A DNA stretch of 64,000 nt, taken from Aplectana chamaeleonis. Its lineage: Eukaryota > Nematoda > Chromadorea > Rhabditida > Cosmocercidae. Each line of letters opens with the position of its first letter. The first letter of the stretch is position 1. Both the position numbers and the translations under genes were made by a program. Below the pieces are notes generated by a model that saw only the letters and a program-made list of their open reading frames with translations, was not told where the DNA came from and ran no database searches. Below, in pieces: positions 1 to 12,157 of this stretch. The stretch spans positions 744,001-808,000 of the forward strand of contig JAPDOI010000186.1 of assembly GCA_029168955.1 (NCBI GenBank), in the 5' to 3' direction.

Positions 1-2414
1 GATGGTAAAGATCATGTTGAAACGACAGAGAGACAAGGAACTTCAGCAAATCTTGGCGGTTTTGTGGAAGTAATCAGCATCGTCGAAAAAAAAAAACGGC
101 ACGCCACGCACCGCCGCGTTGCGCGCGCGGTGGAGCGCGTTAACACGTGTTTGCTCAGCTTGGCTGCGTATTGAACGTTCATCATGCCATTCAATACGCA
201 GCCAAATCCACGTGAGAATTTCTCGACAATTAGGCCCCGGTCAGAGTTGGTGCTATTTGCATCTGTAACCCACCGACTCCCCCCAACACCCCCCAACACC
301 GACCCGGTCGATACGTATGATCAGAATGATGGAGTGAGGTTGAGAAAATCACTCGGTGTATCCAACTAGATATGACGATGATTACGTGGCCGACAGGATT
401 GCACCTGTTCCGAGAAATAGTGAAGGAGAGTAGGGTGAAGCAACGGAGGTAGCAGTAAGGTTAGCTTTCTAGTGATACGCAATGTTTTATCATAGGCCCG
501 CCCACCCGGAGATTTTCTCATCCGCCGTCATCCAAGTATTCCATGGATATCGACCGCGTCGGATACACCGAATGATTTTCTCAACCTCACTCCATCATTT
601 TAAACATACGCATCGACCGGGTGGGTGTTGGGGGTTGCGGGGGGGATACACCGAGTGATTTTTGCATCCCATTTCCAATGCATTCTGTGTGTGTCGACCG
701 GGCTGGAGACGTCGGCTCATCCAACTATGACCGGGGCCTTATGTTACATGCTTACATGGTTTCAAGAGGTAATTCAAGTTACTTGCGAGATTCATTAAAG
801 GCAAGTAACATTTTTATGACCATGTAAGTTACTTGCGAGCCGCCAACTCGCAAGTAACTGAAAAACCGAGGTAAACGGAAAGTAACTTGATTTTGGCCGG
901 ATATCTCGCAAGTAACTTGATTCGAAATTCCTGAGCAGGACATGCGCTTGTGTGCAGGTCATGGCAGATCGATACCATCAGGCCGTGAGTGGTTGAAAGA
1001 CATTAGAATCACTAAGCGGCACAATCAAGGAAAATGAAGGAACAAACATGAAGAAACATGATGAAGATGAAAAAACAAGTTTAAAATGCGGCGAGCATGA
1101 TCACACAAGACAAACATGAATAAGCGCGTGAAAGAGGAAGACTGTCAAAGTTCGCGCACAAGCTTAGCGACGTCCCCGCTGAAGTTGGCCGCTCTGCCCT
1201 AAACAATCAAGTCAATCGTGTCACATCGGAACTTCCACGTTCATTCAAAATCCGCGGAAAAAAGCGGTTCCGACGGCGTTCTGAAAATGTAGAGCGTGTG
1301 AGCAAACAACGAAAACTATCACGAGGCTCTTTTTCATCATGCGCATTGAATTGAGATCAGATATGGCATGACCCATTGGAATTGTGCGCGTGCCAATTCA
1401 GAGTGCGCGCTCAGACGCCCGTTGTTGCGTTGCGCGTTGCGAAAAGTTGCACGCGAAGTCTAAGGCGCAATATACCATTCCGATATACGCACGCTTTCAA
1501 GATGCGATACGTCACTATTCATTCTGAAGGTTAATCGCACGCAGATTTCAAATGAGTGCATGAAGTCTACGATTCCAATATATGCACGCACTCGAGACAC
1601 GATACATGAACGTTAATTTTGAGGTTCTGATATTTTGAGGTTGAGGATATGTATGTATGGTGTATGTCCCCGTGTGCGCGTAAAAATCTACCATCTAGGG
1701 GTGCAGCACATCACCGTTAATTTAGAACGTGAATGTACGTATCTACTCTATTATTTAAGATGTGCGCGTGCCAAATCAAAGTGGGCGCTCATAACCTGCG
1801 GGCACGCAAGCTTCATTGCGCGGTACACTATTGCCATTTAAAGGCAGGGTCCGCGCAGAGAACCATACTTGGGTTTTTCTTCTTATTCTAATCTCTCAAA
1901 CAAGTGTAGATAGTTGGCAAAGCTTGAAATCTCAATGTTGCGTATTTATAATGATCTAGCCTCGCGAAAACAGCTCCGCGGTCTGAAAAGGCATTTTCCC
2001 GTTCGATCATCCAGCACAAGGAACGGAAGCGCCGCGGTAGAGTCCGACATGCCGTGGGAAATCCAAAATTATATCTTCCTTATTTCGAGAGGTTCTCGCG
2101 TTCGAAAGTGATTGTTGAAAACTTCTTGTTTTAGGGATATTACGACATTAGAAAGGCTAAAAGAATTATGCGACCTAAGAAGTTAGGGGGGCTAAACCAA
2201 TCGAGACATTTAAATTCCCCACGTTGGGGCATTGCACAAGACACACCGGACAAACGTGAAAAAAGGAAGCTGATTGCTCCGGGTATTTCAAACGAGTTTT
2301 TCTCTGAAATTTGAGTGTTTTGCGTGGCTTCTTGGCTAGTTATCACAACCTGGTAGGCTCACCTGCACAAATCAGTAAAAAAAATGAACACGGTATTTTG
2401 TGCGCACACTGCCT
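1..2414. other. Unassigned sequence with degenerate repeats
   Basis: No gene is supported here. Positions 286-370 and about 540-660 form an imperfect inverted repeat containing a CACTCGGTGTATCC segment and a C-rich run. Positions 1370-1860 are rich in TGTGCGCGTGCCAA-like and GCGCAATA-like words that recur at 3190-3960, which looks like an old GC-rich interspersed repeat. The small open frames in this stretch have no supporting splice signals or recognisable motifs. Confidence 0.5.
765..925. repeat. Cluster of AAGTTACTTGCGAG motifs in both orientations
   Basis: The word AAGTTACTTGCGAG or its complement CTCGCAAGTAACTT occurs about four times in 160 bp, in both orientations, with shorter variants between. 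This could fold into alternative hairpins. No family is recognised. Confidence 0.6.
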
Positions 2415-2896
2415 TTAAAGTAACAGTCCATGCTCAGGGGTAATTTTTGATATTATACTCCGGTCACCGTGTATAGCAACCCTGCCGAGCGCGAAATCTT
2501 AATTCGCTCAAATAAGCGAGAAAAAGCAAGGAAAAAGTTGGCCCCGCCCCCATGGAAGAAAAAATGGGTAACGCCCACCGACAAGCTTCCGGTCTCAATA
2601 GAAAAGACAGGTGCCATCGATTTTGTTCCAAATCTATGTTCTTCCATTTGTTTTCGGTCTGGCTTCATTTTGTGAACTGCTCCAAAACGATGGCTGCGAA
2701 TAACGAGAAAAGACAGGCTCGAGACAACTCGTCCGCGAACTTCTCGCCGTTCAAATTCAGAATTTTTGAGGGGCCATAACTCCGTTCGTAGTGACTTCTC
2801 GGCGATTCTGGAGACACTTTTGTGATCAGCGTAAAATTTTCTTCAAGATAAGCAGAAAAACAAAATTTCGATTCTGAGGTTGGACTGTGCCTTTAA
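2415..2896. mobile_element. TTAA-flanked short inverted-repeat element (family B-prime)
   Basis: The stretch is bounded by TTAA at both ends. The terminal inverted repeats are imperfect: ACAGTCCATGCTCAG on the left and, read inward, ACAGTCCAACCTCAG on the right. The interior shares a CATAACTCCGTTC segment with other members of the family, for example 22569-23014 and 29645-30125. It has no coding capacity. A TTAA target is typical of piggyBac-type transposition, so this is probably a non-autonomous member of such a family. Confidence 0.65.
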
Positions 2897-4287
2897 GGTC
2901 AATCGGCGCGAAATGTGGCTAAAAATGCGTTTGATTACGCGCAGGTTTTTTTCGGACCGCTGGAACCAACGCGGTTCACTTCTTGCGTTCACTTACCCAC
3001 AAAAGCTAAAGTGTTGTGTCGCCGAGCCATCAACACTGGGTACTCATAGGACTCAAAATCTGCGCATTCTTTCAATGTTGTGTGGCAGCATGTCTTAGAC
3101 TGCGTGTACGATCGCCCTTCTCTTTTTTTCCACTGGCTATGGGTATCACTCTTGCTCCCACCCGCCCCTCCAAGAGTCGTTCAGTGCCGGCATACACCAT
3201 TTAAAATGTGCGCGTGCCAACCTCAAATGCACTCGCACGTGCTCAAAGTCGTGTGCTGCACAATCCCAACGTACGCGCGCACCATTGGTTGTAAATACAA
3301 ATGTGCTTACATACATCTTTTGAATAGTATTATTCAGAGTGCGCGCGCAGAAACCAAACTCGATGGCGCAATACACATTCCGATTTACAATAGCCCTGAA
3401 TGGTGCGATTCACCACAGTCGCTTATGAAAGCCAAATGCGCCAACATGCCTTAATCTAATTACGCGCACCACCATTGATTTTGAACGCAGTTGTGTAGAA
3501 CGCACATTCAAGCATGCCAGTATGCAGCGCGCTGACTCCTCACCACTCCTGTTCATGTGCACCTTCAATGGCGCGATGTACCACCGTCGTCTATGAATAC
3601 AAATGCGCTCACATGCTCCACCGAAATAATGCGTGTACCCATTTAAGGTGGTCGCGCTAACTCGATTAAACGATACGCCATTAAAATGTAAGCGCAAAGT
3701 GGTACGGCGCATTATTAGCGCGTTTGCGCGCAAGTTAGCGCGCGATGTTGCAAAGAACCGCGTTTACTTGAAAGCGCTGAAAAACTTGCGTCTTCAGCGT
3801 GATCTTCTGCTGTAATTCGCACTCATTTGCGCTCAGATGTGTCAATAGCGTATCTCGCAGTCGAGTACGCGCACAGTGTGCATCTGCGCGCACACTTCAA
3901 ATTGCCACGCGGCCATCTTCAAAGTTGTATGAGCTCAGGCTCCACTGAGCATACGCCCGCCTTTCTCTTCTCCGACTGCGACCTCGCACCCATCGCGCCC
4001 CTTCAAAAGAGGTCAAGTGAGTTTTCGATCCTCCCCTCTTTTTACGAGAAATTTCCGAAATGCCACATTTTAGTAAAAATCGTACAAATTTTAGTAAATT
4101 ACCACTATAGGTGATCATCTACAGTAAAATTTAGTAGTAAATCTCTGGTAATTTACTGAGTTATCACCACTTACAGAGATTAGTGGAAAATCTCTGGTAA
4201 AAAGGTCGTAATTCAGTAAAAAAAACGCATTTACCAGAGATTCGCCGAAAATCTCTGGTAAAATTGTCGTACTTTTTGAACCTGAGT
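2897..4287. other. Unassigned sequence; GC-rich degenerate repeat and hairpin-prone motifs
   Basis: From 3190 to 3960 the sequence repeats words such as ATTTAAAATGTGCGCGTGCC and GATGGCGCAATACA in diverged form, resembling the stretch at 1370-1860. Small open frames on both strands across this part reflect that composition. No gene is supported. Confidence 0.45.
4073..4265. repeat. AATCTCTGGTAAA interspersed motif cluster
   Basis: AATCTCTGGTAAA and its complement TTTACCAGAGATT recur several times within 190 bp together with TTTAGTAAA-like words. The mixture of orientations would allow hairpins. It lies directly left of the long repeat that begins near 4288. Confidence 0.6.
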
Positions 4288-5664
4288 TGTAAGGGAGAGA
4301 CAGTCTGAACTTATCATAAAATCGGGATTAAATTTCGCGCCAAATCCGTTTTTGACGTTTTTCTGCGTTTGGAGGTCTCATTACTGTCATTTTCGGAGTT
4401 TTTCTGCATGTGGAGTTCTTGCCGAAACTGCATTTAATGCTGGTCGACGGTAGCATCAACATTCTATGAGAAAGTGGTAGATGACTGGTGAGGTCTGGTG
4501 GCGGATCCTCTTTCCTTACCCCTTCAAACCTCATAACCCTACGTTTTTGACGCGCTAATGTTGACCGGTGTGGTCTACCAGGCCCATTAATGAAATTGGG
4601 CCTGAAAATGGAAATTGGTTTCCAGCGCGAACGATGCCTTTACAGACACAGGCCAACCTCAGAAACAATTTTCAGTTTCTCATCTGAGACGATAGAAAAT
4701 TTTACGCTGATCACAATGGTGGTGTTTTCATCAGCCCTCAGGGGCGGCATCCAGGGCTGTGCGTAATTAAATTTTGTGATTTCGTAAATCGTAAATCGTA
4801 ATATTTCAAATTCCTCGTAATTCGTAATTCGTAACTAATAATGAGTTATAAGTCCGCACATGACCCAAATTCATTCGATGTGGAACACCTCAGAACTTCA
4901 GTGTTCCATATCGAAGAAGGATTAAGATTGGATTTTAAAACAACGCTGTTGAGCAGTGCGTGAAAAGACGTTCAGTACGCAATCGTGGCATAGAAATGAC
5001 TTAAATATATGAAGTTGAAACTTTAGGCTTGAACAGTTCTTAAGCTTAATCTTTTGCCACGTTTCGCTCAACTTTTGAAAACATAGAGAACCACCGCATT
5101 ACCAAATGCAAGTGAATGAATGCGAAGGAGGACAACAGGGCAGTGAAAGAAATCGCGGTTCAATGGTTAAGGCTCAGCCTTTCAAGAGAAGGATACTTGG
5201 ACAAAATGGCCATTCTAAAGGAGATATACATTTGCAAAACCACTTCTTGACGCAGAAATCAAGCTTGACTTCTACATATAACTGTGAAGCGTTACTCTGG
5301 ATGGAGTTAGAAGCTTTCCTCACCACAAACATAAGATTGTTGGAGTGTAGAAAGCGGTCCTGGAGGTGAATATTGTTAATTTTTCTGAAACGCAAAAAGA
5401 TGGAGGTTTTCCCCAAATCTCTGATTTTAAAAGTGGGCAATTTCTCAATCTTATTTTTTTCGCGCTTGGAATTTGCTTGAATTCTCAAGTTTTAAGCTTT
5501 CCATAACCTTCCCTGGAAGGTGTGTGACTCTGCAGTCATTATTTGTGTTGGAAGGTATTGAACCAAATTTTAAAAACACCACTTTCTATGCTCCATAAGC
5601 CAGCCAGTTCTTTAGAGCTGAGCCATATAAATGGAATTCCTGTCCGCTGTTGCAGACGACCGCT

Positions 5665-6152
5665 TTAAAGGCAGCATACAAGCTCAAAAATGATATCAAT
5701 TTCATGGAATGAATCGAAGGTCTGAAGCTGTTAATATTCAGAGATAACGAAAAAAAAACGGAAAAAAATCAACTGAAATGAAGATATAACGGTTCGTTCT
5801 ATATTGGCTTAGAAGTGAACGAGTTGTACCGCATTGGCTGAAATAGCGGAGCTAGAACAAATTTGTTGGGATAACGACGTTAATGTACTCGTAAGGCCCT
5901 TACTGGAACTCTTGCGACCTTAGAAGCGTGAAAAATGGGCCAAAATGACCGTAATCGAGCATTGAACATTTTTATTGAGGGGCGTAGCCGATGGGCGAAG
6001 AAAGGATGATTTTGTGACTTAATACGGCTCAAATACGGTCATTTTAACTCGTTTTCAACTCTTCCAACTTCGTGAGGGCTTTTCTAGGTCCCGTACGACC
6101 CCACTAATGTACTTATTTCAACAACTTTTGCGAGCGTGTATGCTGCCCTTAA
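5665..6152. mobile_element. TTAA-flanked short element, family C, copy 1
   Basis: TTAA flanks both ends, and the termini AGGCAGCATACAAGC and GCGTGTATGCTGCC are inverted. The interior is shared with 19299-19791, including ACGAGTTGTACGGC-like and ATCGAGCATTGAA segments. It is 488 bp with no coding capacity. It lies inside the hAT-like element at 4752-7053 and is therefore younger than that insertion, or moved with it. Confidence 0.8.
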
Positions 6153-6289
6153 CAATCGCAGCTTGAAGACAATCGTGCTGGGAAGATGACTAATCGTGCC
6201 AAGATACCGTGGTCCCAGCACGATTCTCTTTGCACTGCGTGTTGCAACAGCGGTTGTCTGCAACTGCGAACCGGAATATCGCTCCGATA

Positions 6290-6352
6290 TAGGCAGAAAG
6301 CGGACCCTACGTCAACGTGCGACAAACGCTAGGAAGAAGAAGAAGAAAATAG
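6290..6352 (+). mobile_element. RTE LINE 3-prime remnant
   Basis: The sequence from AAGCGGACCCTACGTC to the AGAAGAAGAAGAAA tract matches the extreme 3-prime end of the RTE copy at 32995-33050, including the GACAAACGCT word that precedes the tail. This is a very short 5-prime-truncated insertion, as is usual for target-primed reverse transcription. Confidence 0.7.
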
Positions 6353-6491
6353 ACAGAAAATGTCTGCGTCTCTCGTGTTCATCTTGGAGCTAGAGCATTC
6401 CTTGGAAATGAATAACTCACTGAGAAAAGCGGAGTGGTCAGTCGTGCCTGAAACTCGTTATCAACAATTATATCTCGCCATGTCCGACATA

Positions 6492-6768
6492 CTGTGCTTC
6501 TACGGCCCAAATTCCGGTCCGCAATTGCGTCTCGACACGCTTTGTAGCCGCACGCGCTTGAGTCAGTCGAGTTCCCAGCGCCAAAGCCGACTCGAGATGG
6601 CTTTTTATTCAGTTTTCTACAATTTTGTTTAGTTTCCTGTTTCTAAAGCCATGTAGAGCCAACGGATTCGCGGCTGCGGCCCTGAAATCTCTTCCGACTC
6701 GAAAGCGCGCGGCCGCAAAGCGTGTCGAGACGCAATTGCGGACCGGAAATTGAACCAGAGAAGCACAG
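6492..6768. mobile_element. TA-flanked long-TIR MITE, family T, copy 1
   Basis: TA dinucleotides flank the ends. The terminal inverted repeats are about 60 bp, starting CTGTGCTTCT and containing CGCAATTGCGTCTCGACACG, with the complement at the right end. Two more copies occur at 36342-36620 and 43675-43928. TA targets and the length fit a Tc1/mariner-type MITE. The ORFs across it are not coding. Confidence 0.85.
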
Positions 6769-7802
6769 TACTACTGACTGCACTCGGCTGGGAATGTCAG
6801 GGTAAGGTGTCACCTAAATTGAAATTGGAAGGGAATTTCACGGGTCTGAAAGAAAAGTAAAATTTATTTATGCTCCAGACCGTAAATTTATATGTATTGT
6901 CCCTCAACCTCATTTTCAAGATTTGTTACGATTTGTTACGTTTCGTTACGATTTTGGACCGAATTTTCGTAAATCGTAAATCGTAAAAAAATCGTCAAAA
7001 ACACCCGTAATTCGTAAATCGTAAATCGTAATTCGTAATTACGCACAGCCCTGGGCGGCATGCATGAAGAAGGTCAAGGAGCCGCTCCGCGTCCTCCGTG
7101 CGAAGCGTCGAGTCAGTGGTGACCCGAAAAACAGTCTCCTGTGTAAGGACGCAACCTCACCACTCACAGTGAAATCCCCGCCTAACTGTTTTTGTTTTGA
7201 ATTTTAATCGTGTTCAACTTCGGTCTTTTTTGATTTCTTCTTCATAGATAATTATTTTTCAAATAATTTTCCCGTTTGGCTCTGAAGTTTCACAGAAATA
7301 AAGCCGTTTTAGATAAGGGCCAAATCAAAAGACAGCTGTTAGGCGTGGGGTTTGCTGTGTGTAGTGACTTTGCGTCCCAACGTCAAGCCGAAGACATGTT
7401 TTTCGTGTCACCTCTGACTCGACGCTTCGCACGGAGGACGCGGAGCGGCTCCCTGACTTTCATCGCAGCGTTCATGCATGCCGCCCCAGAGCCCACTTCT
7501 AACGGAGTTATAGGCGCTCGTAAATTGCGAATTTGAACAGCGTGGATTCCGTGGACGAGTTGTCTCGAGCCTATTTTTCCTCGTCATTCGCAGCCATCGC
7601 ACTGGAGCAGATCACAACATGAATCTCGGCCAATAGCAAATGGAAGAACACAGATTTCGGTCAAAATCCATCGCGTGTCTCGTTCCTATCGAGGCCGAAA
7701 ACAATGTCGGTGGGCGTAAGGCGGTTTTCGCGCTTTCTAGCGTTGCTGTACACGGCGGTTCGACTATAATCTCAGGAATTATCCCTGAGGTTGGTATATG
7801 CT

Positions 7803-8131
7803 TTTAGAGGCAGTGCCCACAATAAATTTTGTTTTCGTTTTTTCACCGGAAATCGAAAGGCCTGGGTCTCGTTGGAAAGATAGGGTAGAAAGAACGAACA
7901 AAAATGTGCTCGAAAGAGCTCTTATCGGCTCCGAAATCCGCTCGTGCAAGACCTTTCTAATCAATTGTTGCGTATCTAATACACGCGAGGAAAGGACTAG
8001 CGCGAGCGGATTTCGGAGCCAATAGCTTATTTTCGTTCACTCTTTCGACCCTATCGCTCCAAAGAAGCCCCGATCTTTCTATTTTCGGCAAAAAAACGAA
8101 GACGAAATCTATCGTGGACACTGCCTTCAAG
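7803..8131. mobile_element. Short inverted-repeat element, family D, copy 1
   Basis: The ends GAGGCAGTGCCCACAATA and TATCGTGGACACTGCCTTC are inverted. The element sits immediately beside the B-prime-like element, in the style of the TTAA chains elsewhere in the window. A second copy lies at 61711-62051. There is internal dyad symmetry around the CCGAAATCCGCTC segments. Confidence 0.7.
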
Positions 8132-8617
8132 AATAAAACCCTAGCCAACTCCACGTCAACTGCCTACTAAATCTGTATGTGAGTTCAACAGGAATCATGT
8201 CCGACTGCAGTTTGGCTGCAAAAAATTCATTTCTGGATTTTCAATACTCTTCGCGAAAATCACAAAGAAACCAGGAACCATTTCTGTTTTTCTTACGCTG
8301 CACCTTCGATTATTCGTTTTCTCTCGGAAAAGACGAACGTGAAAATGTCGTCAAAATCAGTACGATTTCTAAAAAAAAACTTAAAAAAACACGATCAAAG
8401 CCGAAATTCATTGAACACATTTAAGGAAAATGGAAGGATGTCCTGAATAATATTGAAGAGAAAAAAAGCGTTTACATAAATGCGACATAAACGGCTGTCT
8501 TTCGGCGGAAGGAGACAACAAACAGGTGGAAATTATATGAATCAACAGCTGTTTTCCATCACATATAGTCCAAATAACTAAGGTAGCCTTTAGAACAATA
8601 CTACTTCTTTTTTTCAG

Positions 8618-8969
8618 ACAGATTTCTCATGAAAGAGAAGATTGGAGGTTAGTCTTTGCATCTGGAAGCCACTTCGCGTAGAAATGATCCAAAAACGGAT
8701 GTGTGGAACCAGCAAAGAGAAAGGGTTTCTTGAGAGGAAGACTGAGAATCTGCTACCGAAAAACAAGGCTTGGCTATTCACTGAGCGTAGAAAGGGATTC
8801 TGCTTAAGAAGATATAGATCATGCAACACACCTGCGCGATGACATATGGTTTTGAAAGGCTGGCATATCCTCGGGGAGAGTTGCTCATCTTGGGAGACCC
8901 TAGTAAATAATTGATGAGAAGGTGTCCGCGAGCTCCAATAGGACAACATGGTAGCTGATCAAAAAACAG
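8618..8969. other. Exon-like block in family X, copy 1
   Basis: The block starts after a TTTTTTTCAG acceptor-like sequence and ends with ACAG followed by GTAAGG, a good plus-strand donor. The same borders are kept in copies 2 (63579-63924) and 3 (15616-15974). A plus-strand frame ending in RRYRS..TPAR-stop is shared by copies 1 and 2 only. On the minus strand a frame containing RGHLLINYL is shared by all three copies. It could be a decayed exon carried by a repeat or a coincidence of repeat sequence; no product is recognised. Confidence 0.35.
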
Positions 8970-9351
8970 GTAAGGAAAAAATCTGTCACATAGGCTGAAA
9001 TCTAATATTAAATATTCTTGTATTTGAAAGGAATGCTAGATGGAGTTCTGTCACGCCACCTGGTCATACAAGATTTGCTACTTGTTGCGAAAAAACCTAC
9101 AAAAAGTCTAGAACAGAAGACGCCTTCTTAACAGGGTTGCAATATCCTGACCAGTAGACGGGTACGGCCTGTATTAGAACGCTTACGCCACTGGGAACTC
9201 CAAACACGGGTCAAATGAATGTGTTTTGTTCATGCTGAGCATTCACATCGCAAAACCTCGCCCACTTTCCTGCCAAATTAAGATTCTTTTGTACAAACGC
9301 TCACAAATTAATAGCTGGAATGCGGTAATTTGGTTTGGTTGGTTACTTATC

Positions 9352-10535
9352 TAGAACCGTTTTTGACGTAGAATCCGTTTGTGATCTTCGCAGCTGCCCA
9401 AACTCACTCTGAAAAGAGTTAAAGTTTGTCCAGATAAGACTGTCCGCCTCCGCGGTCGGCGTACTTAGAGTGCGGCCGTCGCGAACTCATTTTCCGGCGA
9501 ACTTTCCCAAGACTGTTAACAGCTGGCATGGATATTACTCGCTGTGCGTCGCCTGTTCCTGTAATCAATTTAGAGGTCTTAAAAATGTTTTGACGATAGC
9601 CACTCGACACTCACGCCGACCGCCTGGGCGGACAATCTCGTTCGGACAGACCTTATAGGCGTTTTTCTCCAGATTTTCTCACCTATAGGACCTTCCAAAA
9701 CGCGCACTAGTCTTTGGAAAATCCGGAAACGGACATCATAATTGTGTTCAGTGCCCAAATTAACCACCCCCTGAGCATAGTTTTGGCTTTGCCTAGACTG
9801 ATAGCGTTTCGGACTTAAACGGATTTTCGGTTGGGTGTTTATTTATACCAATTATTTTACAAGGCTTTGGTAGCGTTTCAGAAAAATGTCCAGATTTGAA
9901 TTGAAATCCTCCTAGGTGAGTTATTTGGGTCGGCTATCACGAAACTGTTTTATATTTGTTGGTTTTTCGGAGTTTTCAACTTTATAGGTTCGAAGCTTCC
10001 CATCGGAGGAAAATTTGATGGAAAATCGCGACTTTTGACGACTTCCGGAGTGCAACGATAGGTATTGCTTGAATTGTTATTTTGGGGGTTATTTGGAGTG
10101 CTGAACACAAATCTGAGGTCCGTTTGTTGATTTTCGACAGATTACGGTAGATTACGGTGGGTATACGGTAGTTCGGTCAATGTCTCAGATTTGACTCAAA
10201 TTTTGTATGCAGGGGTTATTCGGGGGTTGTGAATACGAATGTAATGTCCATTTGTCGATTTTCGAATTACTCAAATAGGTTCTGCCCCTAAAATGGCATA
10301 GTGCCTATCGTAACCCCTAGTAAACTTCAGAATTTCGATAAATGGACTCCAGATTCGTGTTTAGCACCGTAGACTACCCCTGCATACAAGTTTTGGCCGA
10401 ATCCGATTTTTTTCTTGTCAAACAACCTTTAGCACCTTTCAGCCCGGCTTTGAAAACATGTATAACTTTTTTTAGAGTGGTTTTCGCCAGCTGCGAAGAT
10501 CATAATTGGATTCTACGCCAAAAACGGTTCTAGAA
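9352..10535. mobile_element. TIR element with internal MITE and AT-rich tandem-like core
   Basis: Positions 9352-9420 (CTAGAACCGTTTTTGACGTA onward) are the inverted complement of 10485-10535 (GCAGCTGCGAAGATCATAAT onward), giving terminal repeats of roughly 60-70 bp. The element at 9424-9652 interrupts the left arm. The core around 10060-10400 has diverged internal repetition of a GGGGTTAT / CGATTTTCGA pattern. No coding region is seen. Confidence 0.55.
9424..9652. mobile_element. Short TIR element, family E, copy 1
   Basis: The ends are about 60-bp imperfect inverted repeats that share GCGGTCGGCGT and a TGTCCGCC segment, with outer tips GTTTGTCC and GGACAGAC. A second copy at 23762-25141 carries a mariner inside. 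No superfamily can be assigned. Confidence 0.7.
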
Positions 10536-10570
10536 AAGTCATTTCATGCGGAATGGCCAGGCGGACTAAA

Positions 10571-11391
10571 AGAACAATACCCGCGCTAAGTTTTGTAAAA
10601 ACGGGGAGCATCTGGCAAACTTGGCAAAAAAGCGTCCGATGCATGTAACTTTTTCGAATGAAAACTTTTTTGAATTCTGAAAACGCCATTATATTCACGG
10701 ATAAAATTGCTACCTAATTATGTGACTTGTGTGCCAAAGTTTCCTAAAATCGCTTTGTTATTGAAGGAAATAGTTTCTGCAATAGTTTTTCAAAATGTCG
10801 CGTGCGGCAGAGTGCGGCGAAACTTTGAGGAGTATTTGTACAAGTAATGGGGGAGCAATCTGTATCCTTTCTTTATGAATTAGGTACAGGTGAGATAATC
10901 TTATGGTCCATGTTGGTTGAATTTCCGAAACCCTTCATATCACCCTTCATATATAAACCCTTCATACCGGGGTTTCAAGCAAGACTCCGACTTTTCTTGT
11001 AGTTCTCAAGCTTGTTAAATGGAAGATTTCGAAAATTCAATTAACACAAACCTTGAGATTCTTTGACCTGCACCTAATTTATGAAGAAAGCACAAAGATT
11101 GCTCTTCCATTACTTGTAAAATTACCGCTTAAAGTTTCGCCGCACTTCGCCGCGCGCGACGTTTTCGAAAAACGATTGCAAAAACTATTTCTTTCAGAAA
11201 CCGAATCGATTCCAGGGAACTTCGGCCTACAAGTCACATAATTAGGTAGCAATTGGATCTGTGAATATGATAGCGTTTTCAGAATATAAAAAAGTTTTCA
11301 TTCGAAAAAGTTACACGCATCGGACGCTTTTTTGCCAAGTTTGCCTGATGCTCCCCGTTTTTGCAAAACTGAGCGCAGGTATTTTACACGG
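10571..11391. mobile_element. Foldback element with arms of about 330 bp
   Basis: The arm 10571-10905 is inversely repeated at 11055-11391, with matching landmarks such as AACGGGGAGCATCTGGCAAA against TTTGCCTGATGCTCCCCGTT, and AAGTAATGG against CCATTACTT. The dyad centre is near 10980 and the loop is about 150 bp. The arms are diverged, so it is not a recent palindrome. It abuts the next foldback at 11392. Confidence 0.7.
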
Positions 11392-12157
11392 TGCGCTTTA
11401 ACTATGGTGACGAGGTTTCAAGTTTCACCACGTCTGTGCGTTCCTAATCGGCATCTGTGGTCTGTTCTTTTCATCAAATATCTCTCTCCAACTGCTCAAA
11501 GTTTTGGAGCACAAAATGGGTTTTAAAAGAAATGATGAGCAAAAGCATGAATTGTCCCCGATTTTTAAGAGAAGAACTCGTCATAGATTTGGCTTCGGTA
11601 AATGTTGCTCGTTCACCCATGTGATTTTGGAGAACTGATCCAGTGGCGTCGTTTTGAAGCAGAGGGTGTCTACTATACTTGTTATCCCAAGACATTTCAT
11701 CAGATAATGGATCGATTAGGATAACGCCGACTTTAAATTTTCCGGACATTGGTTCGATTCAGATCATGCGTTTTCTCAAATTTTCGGTTAATGGGTCTAT
11801 TCAGATAATGCCATTTTTCCTATGATTTGGATACGGATTTCCGGTGGTTCATTTCGGATAACTTCGGATATTTTCGGAACGAAGTTGAGGCAGAACGGTG
11901 AAAAATAAACCACGTACTCAGGGCAAGCCTTTGAAAACTACCATAAATGAACAAACAGTGGTAGTTCATTGCATTTGCAGCATGTTCACTTACAAACTCC
12001 ATTCTTCATACATGCATATTAATGAAAATATGGAAAAAATCTTCAATTACTCTACTGTCGTTGGGGGGCACAGTATTATCCATACACAGGTTTAATTCAG
12101 GACAACTAGCTAGTAAAAAGTATGCAAAGCAACAACATAAAAAAAACTACACTGAAT

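Larger units (their letters stand above)
4752..7053. mobile_element. hAT-like non-autonomous element inserted in family X
   Basis: The ends are inverted: CAGGGCTGTGCGTAATTA on the left and TAATTACGCACAGCCCTG on the right, each followed inward by TCGTAAATCGTAA-rich sequence. An 8-bp GGCGGCAT flanks both ends (4743-4750 and 7054-7061), with one extra C at 4751. The allelic empty site is seen at 60914-60925 in the other copy of family X. CAGGG termini and 8-bp target duplications are features of the hAT superfamily. The interior holds other insertions (5665-6152, 6290-6352, 6492-6768) and no recognisable transposase. Confidence 0.8.
4640..7804. mobile_element. B-prime-like TTAA element, split by hAT-like insertion
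   Basis: The left end, near ACACAGGCCAACCTCAGAAA, matches the terminal repeat of the element at 2415-2896, including the following AAAATTTTACGCTGATCACA segment. The right end near 7785 (CCCTGAGGTTGGTATATGC) corresponds to the opposite terminus. Without the insertion at 4752-7053 it would be about 860 bp. Its uninterrupted twin is at 60811-61714. Confidence 0.5.
4288..9215. repeat. Long dispersed repeat, family X, copy 1 (interrupted)
   Basis: Positions 4288-4750 match 60457-60920, and 7054-9060 match 60914 to the window end, by direct alignment in the same orientation. Part of the right half also matches 15475-16215. Copy 1 is split by a 2.3-kb insertion at 4752-7053. The repeat contains a B-prime-like TTAA element, a D element and an exon-like block with conserved splice-like borders at 8618-8969. 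Whether it is one transposon or an old composite that moved as a block cannot be told from three copies. Confidence 0.8.

Noticed and set aside
3080..3454. Plus-strand ORF of 124 codons
   Set aside because: It spans a GC-rich degenerate repeat with open frames on both strands and no coding signature.
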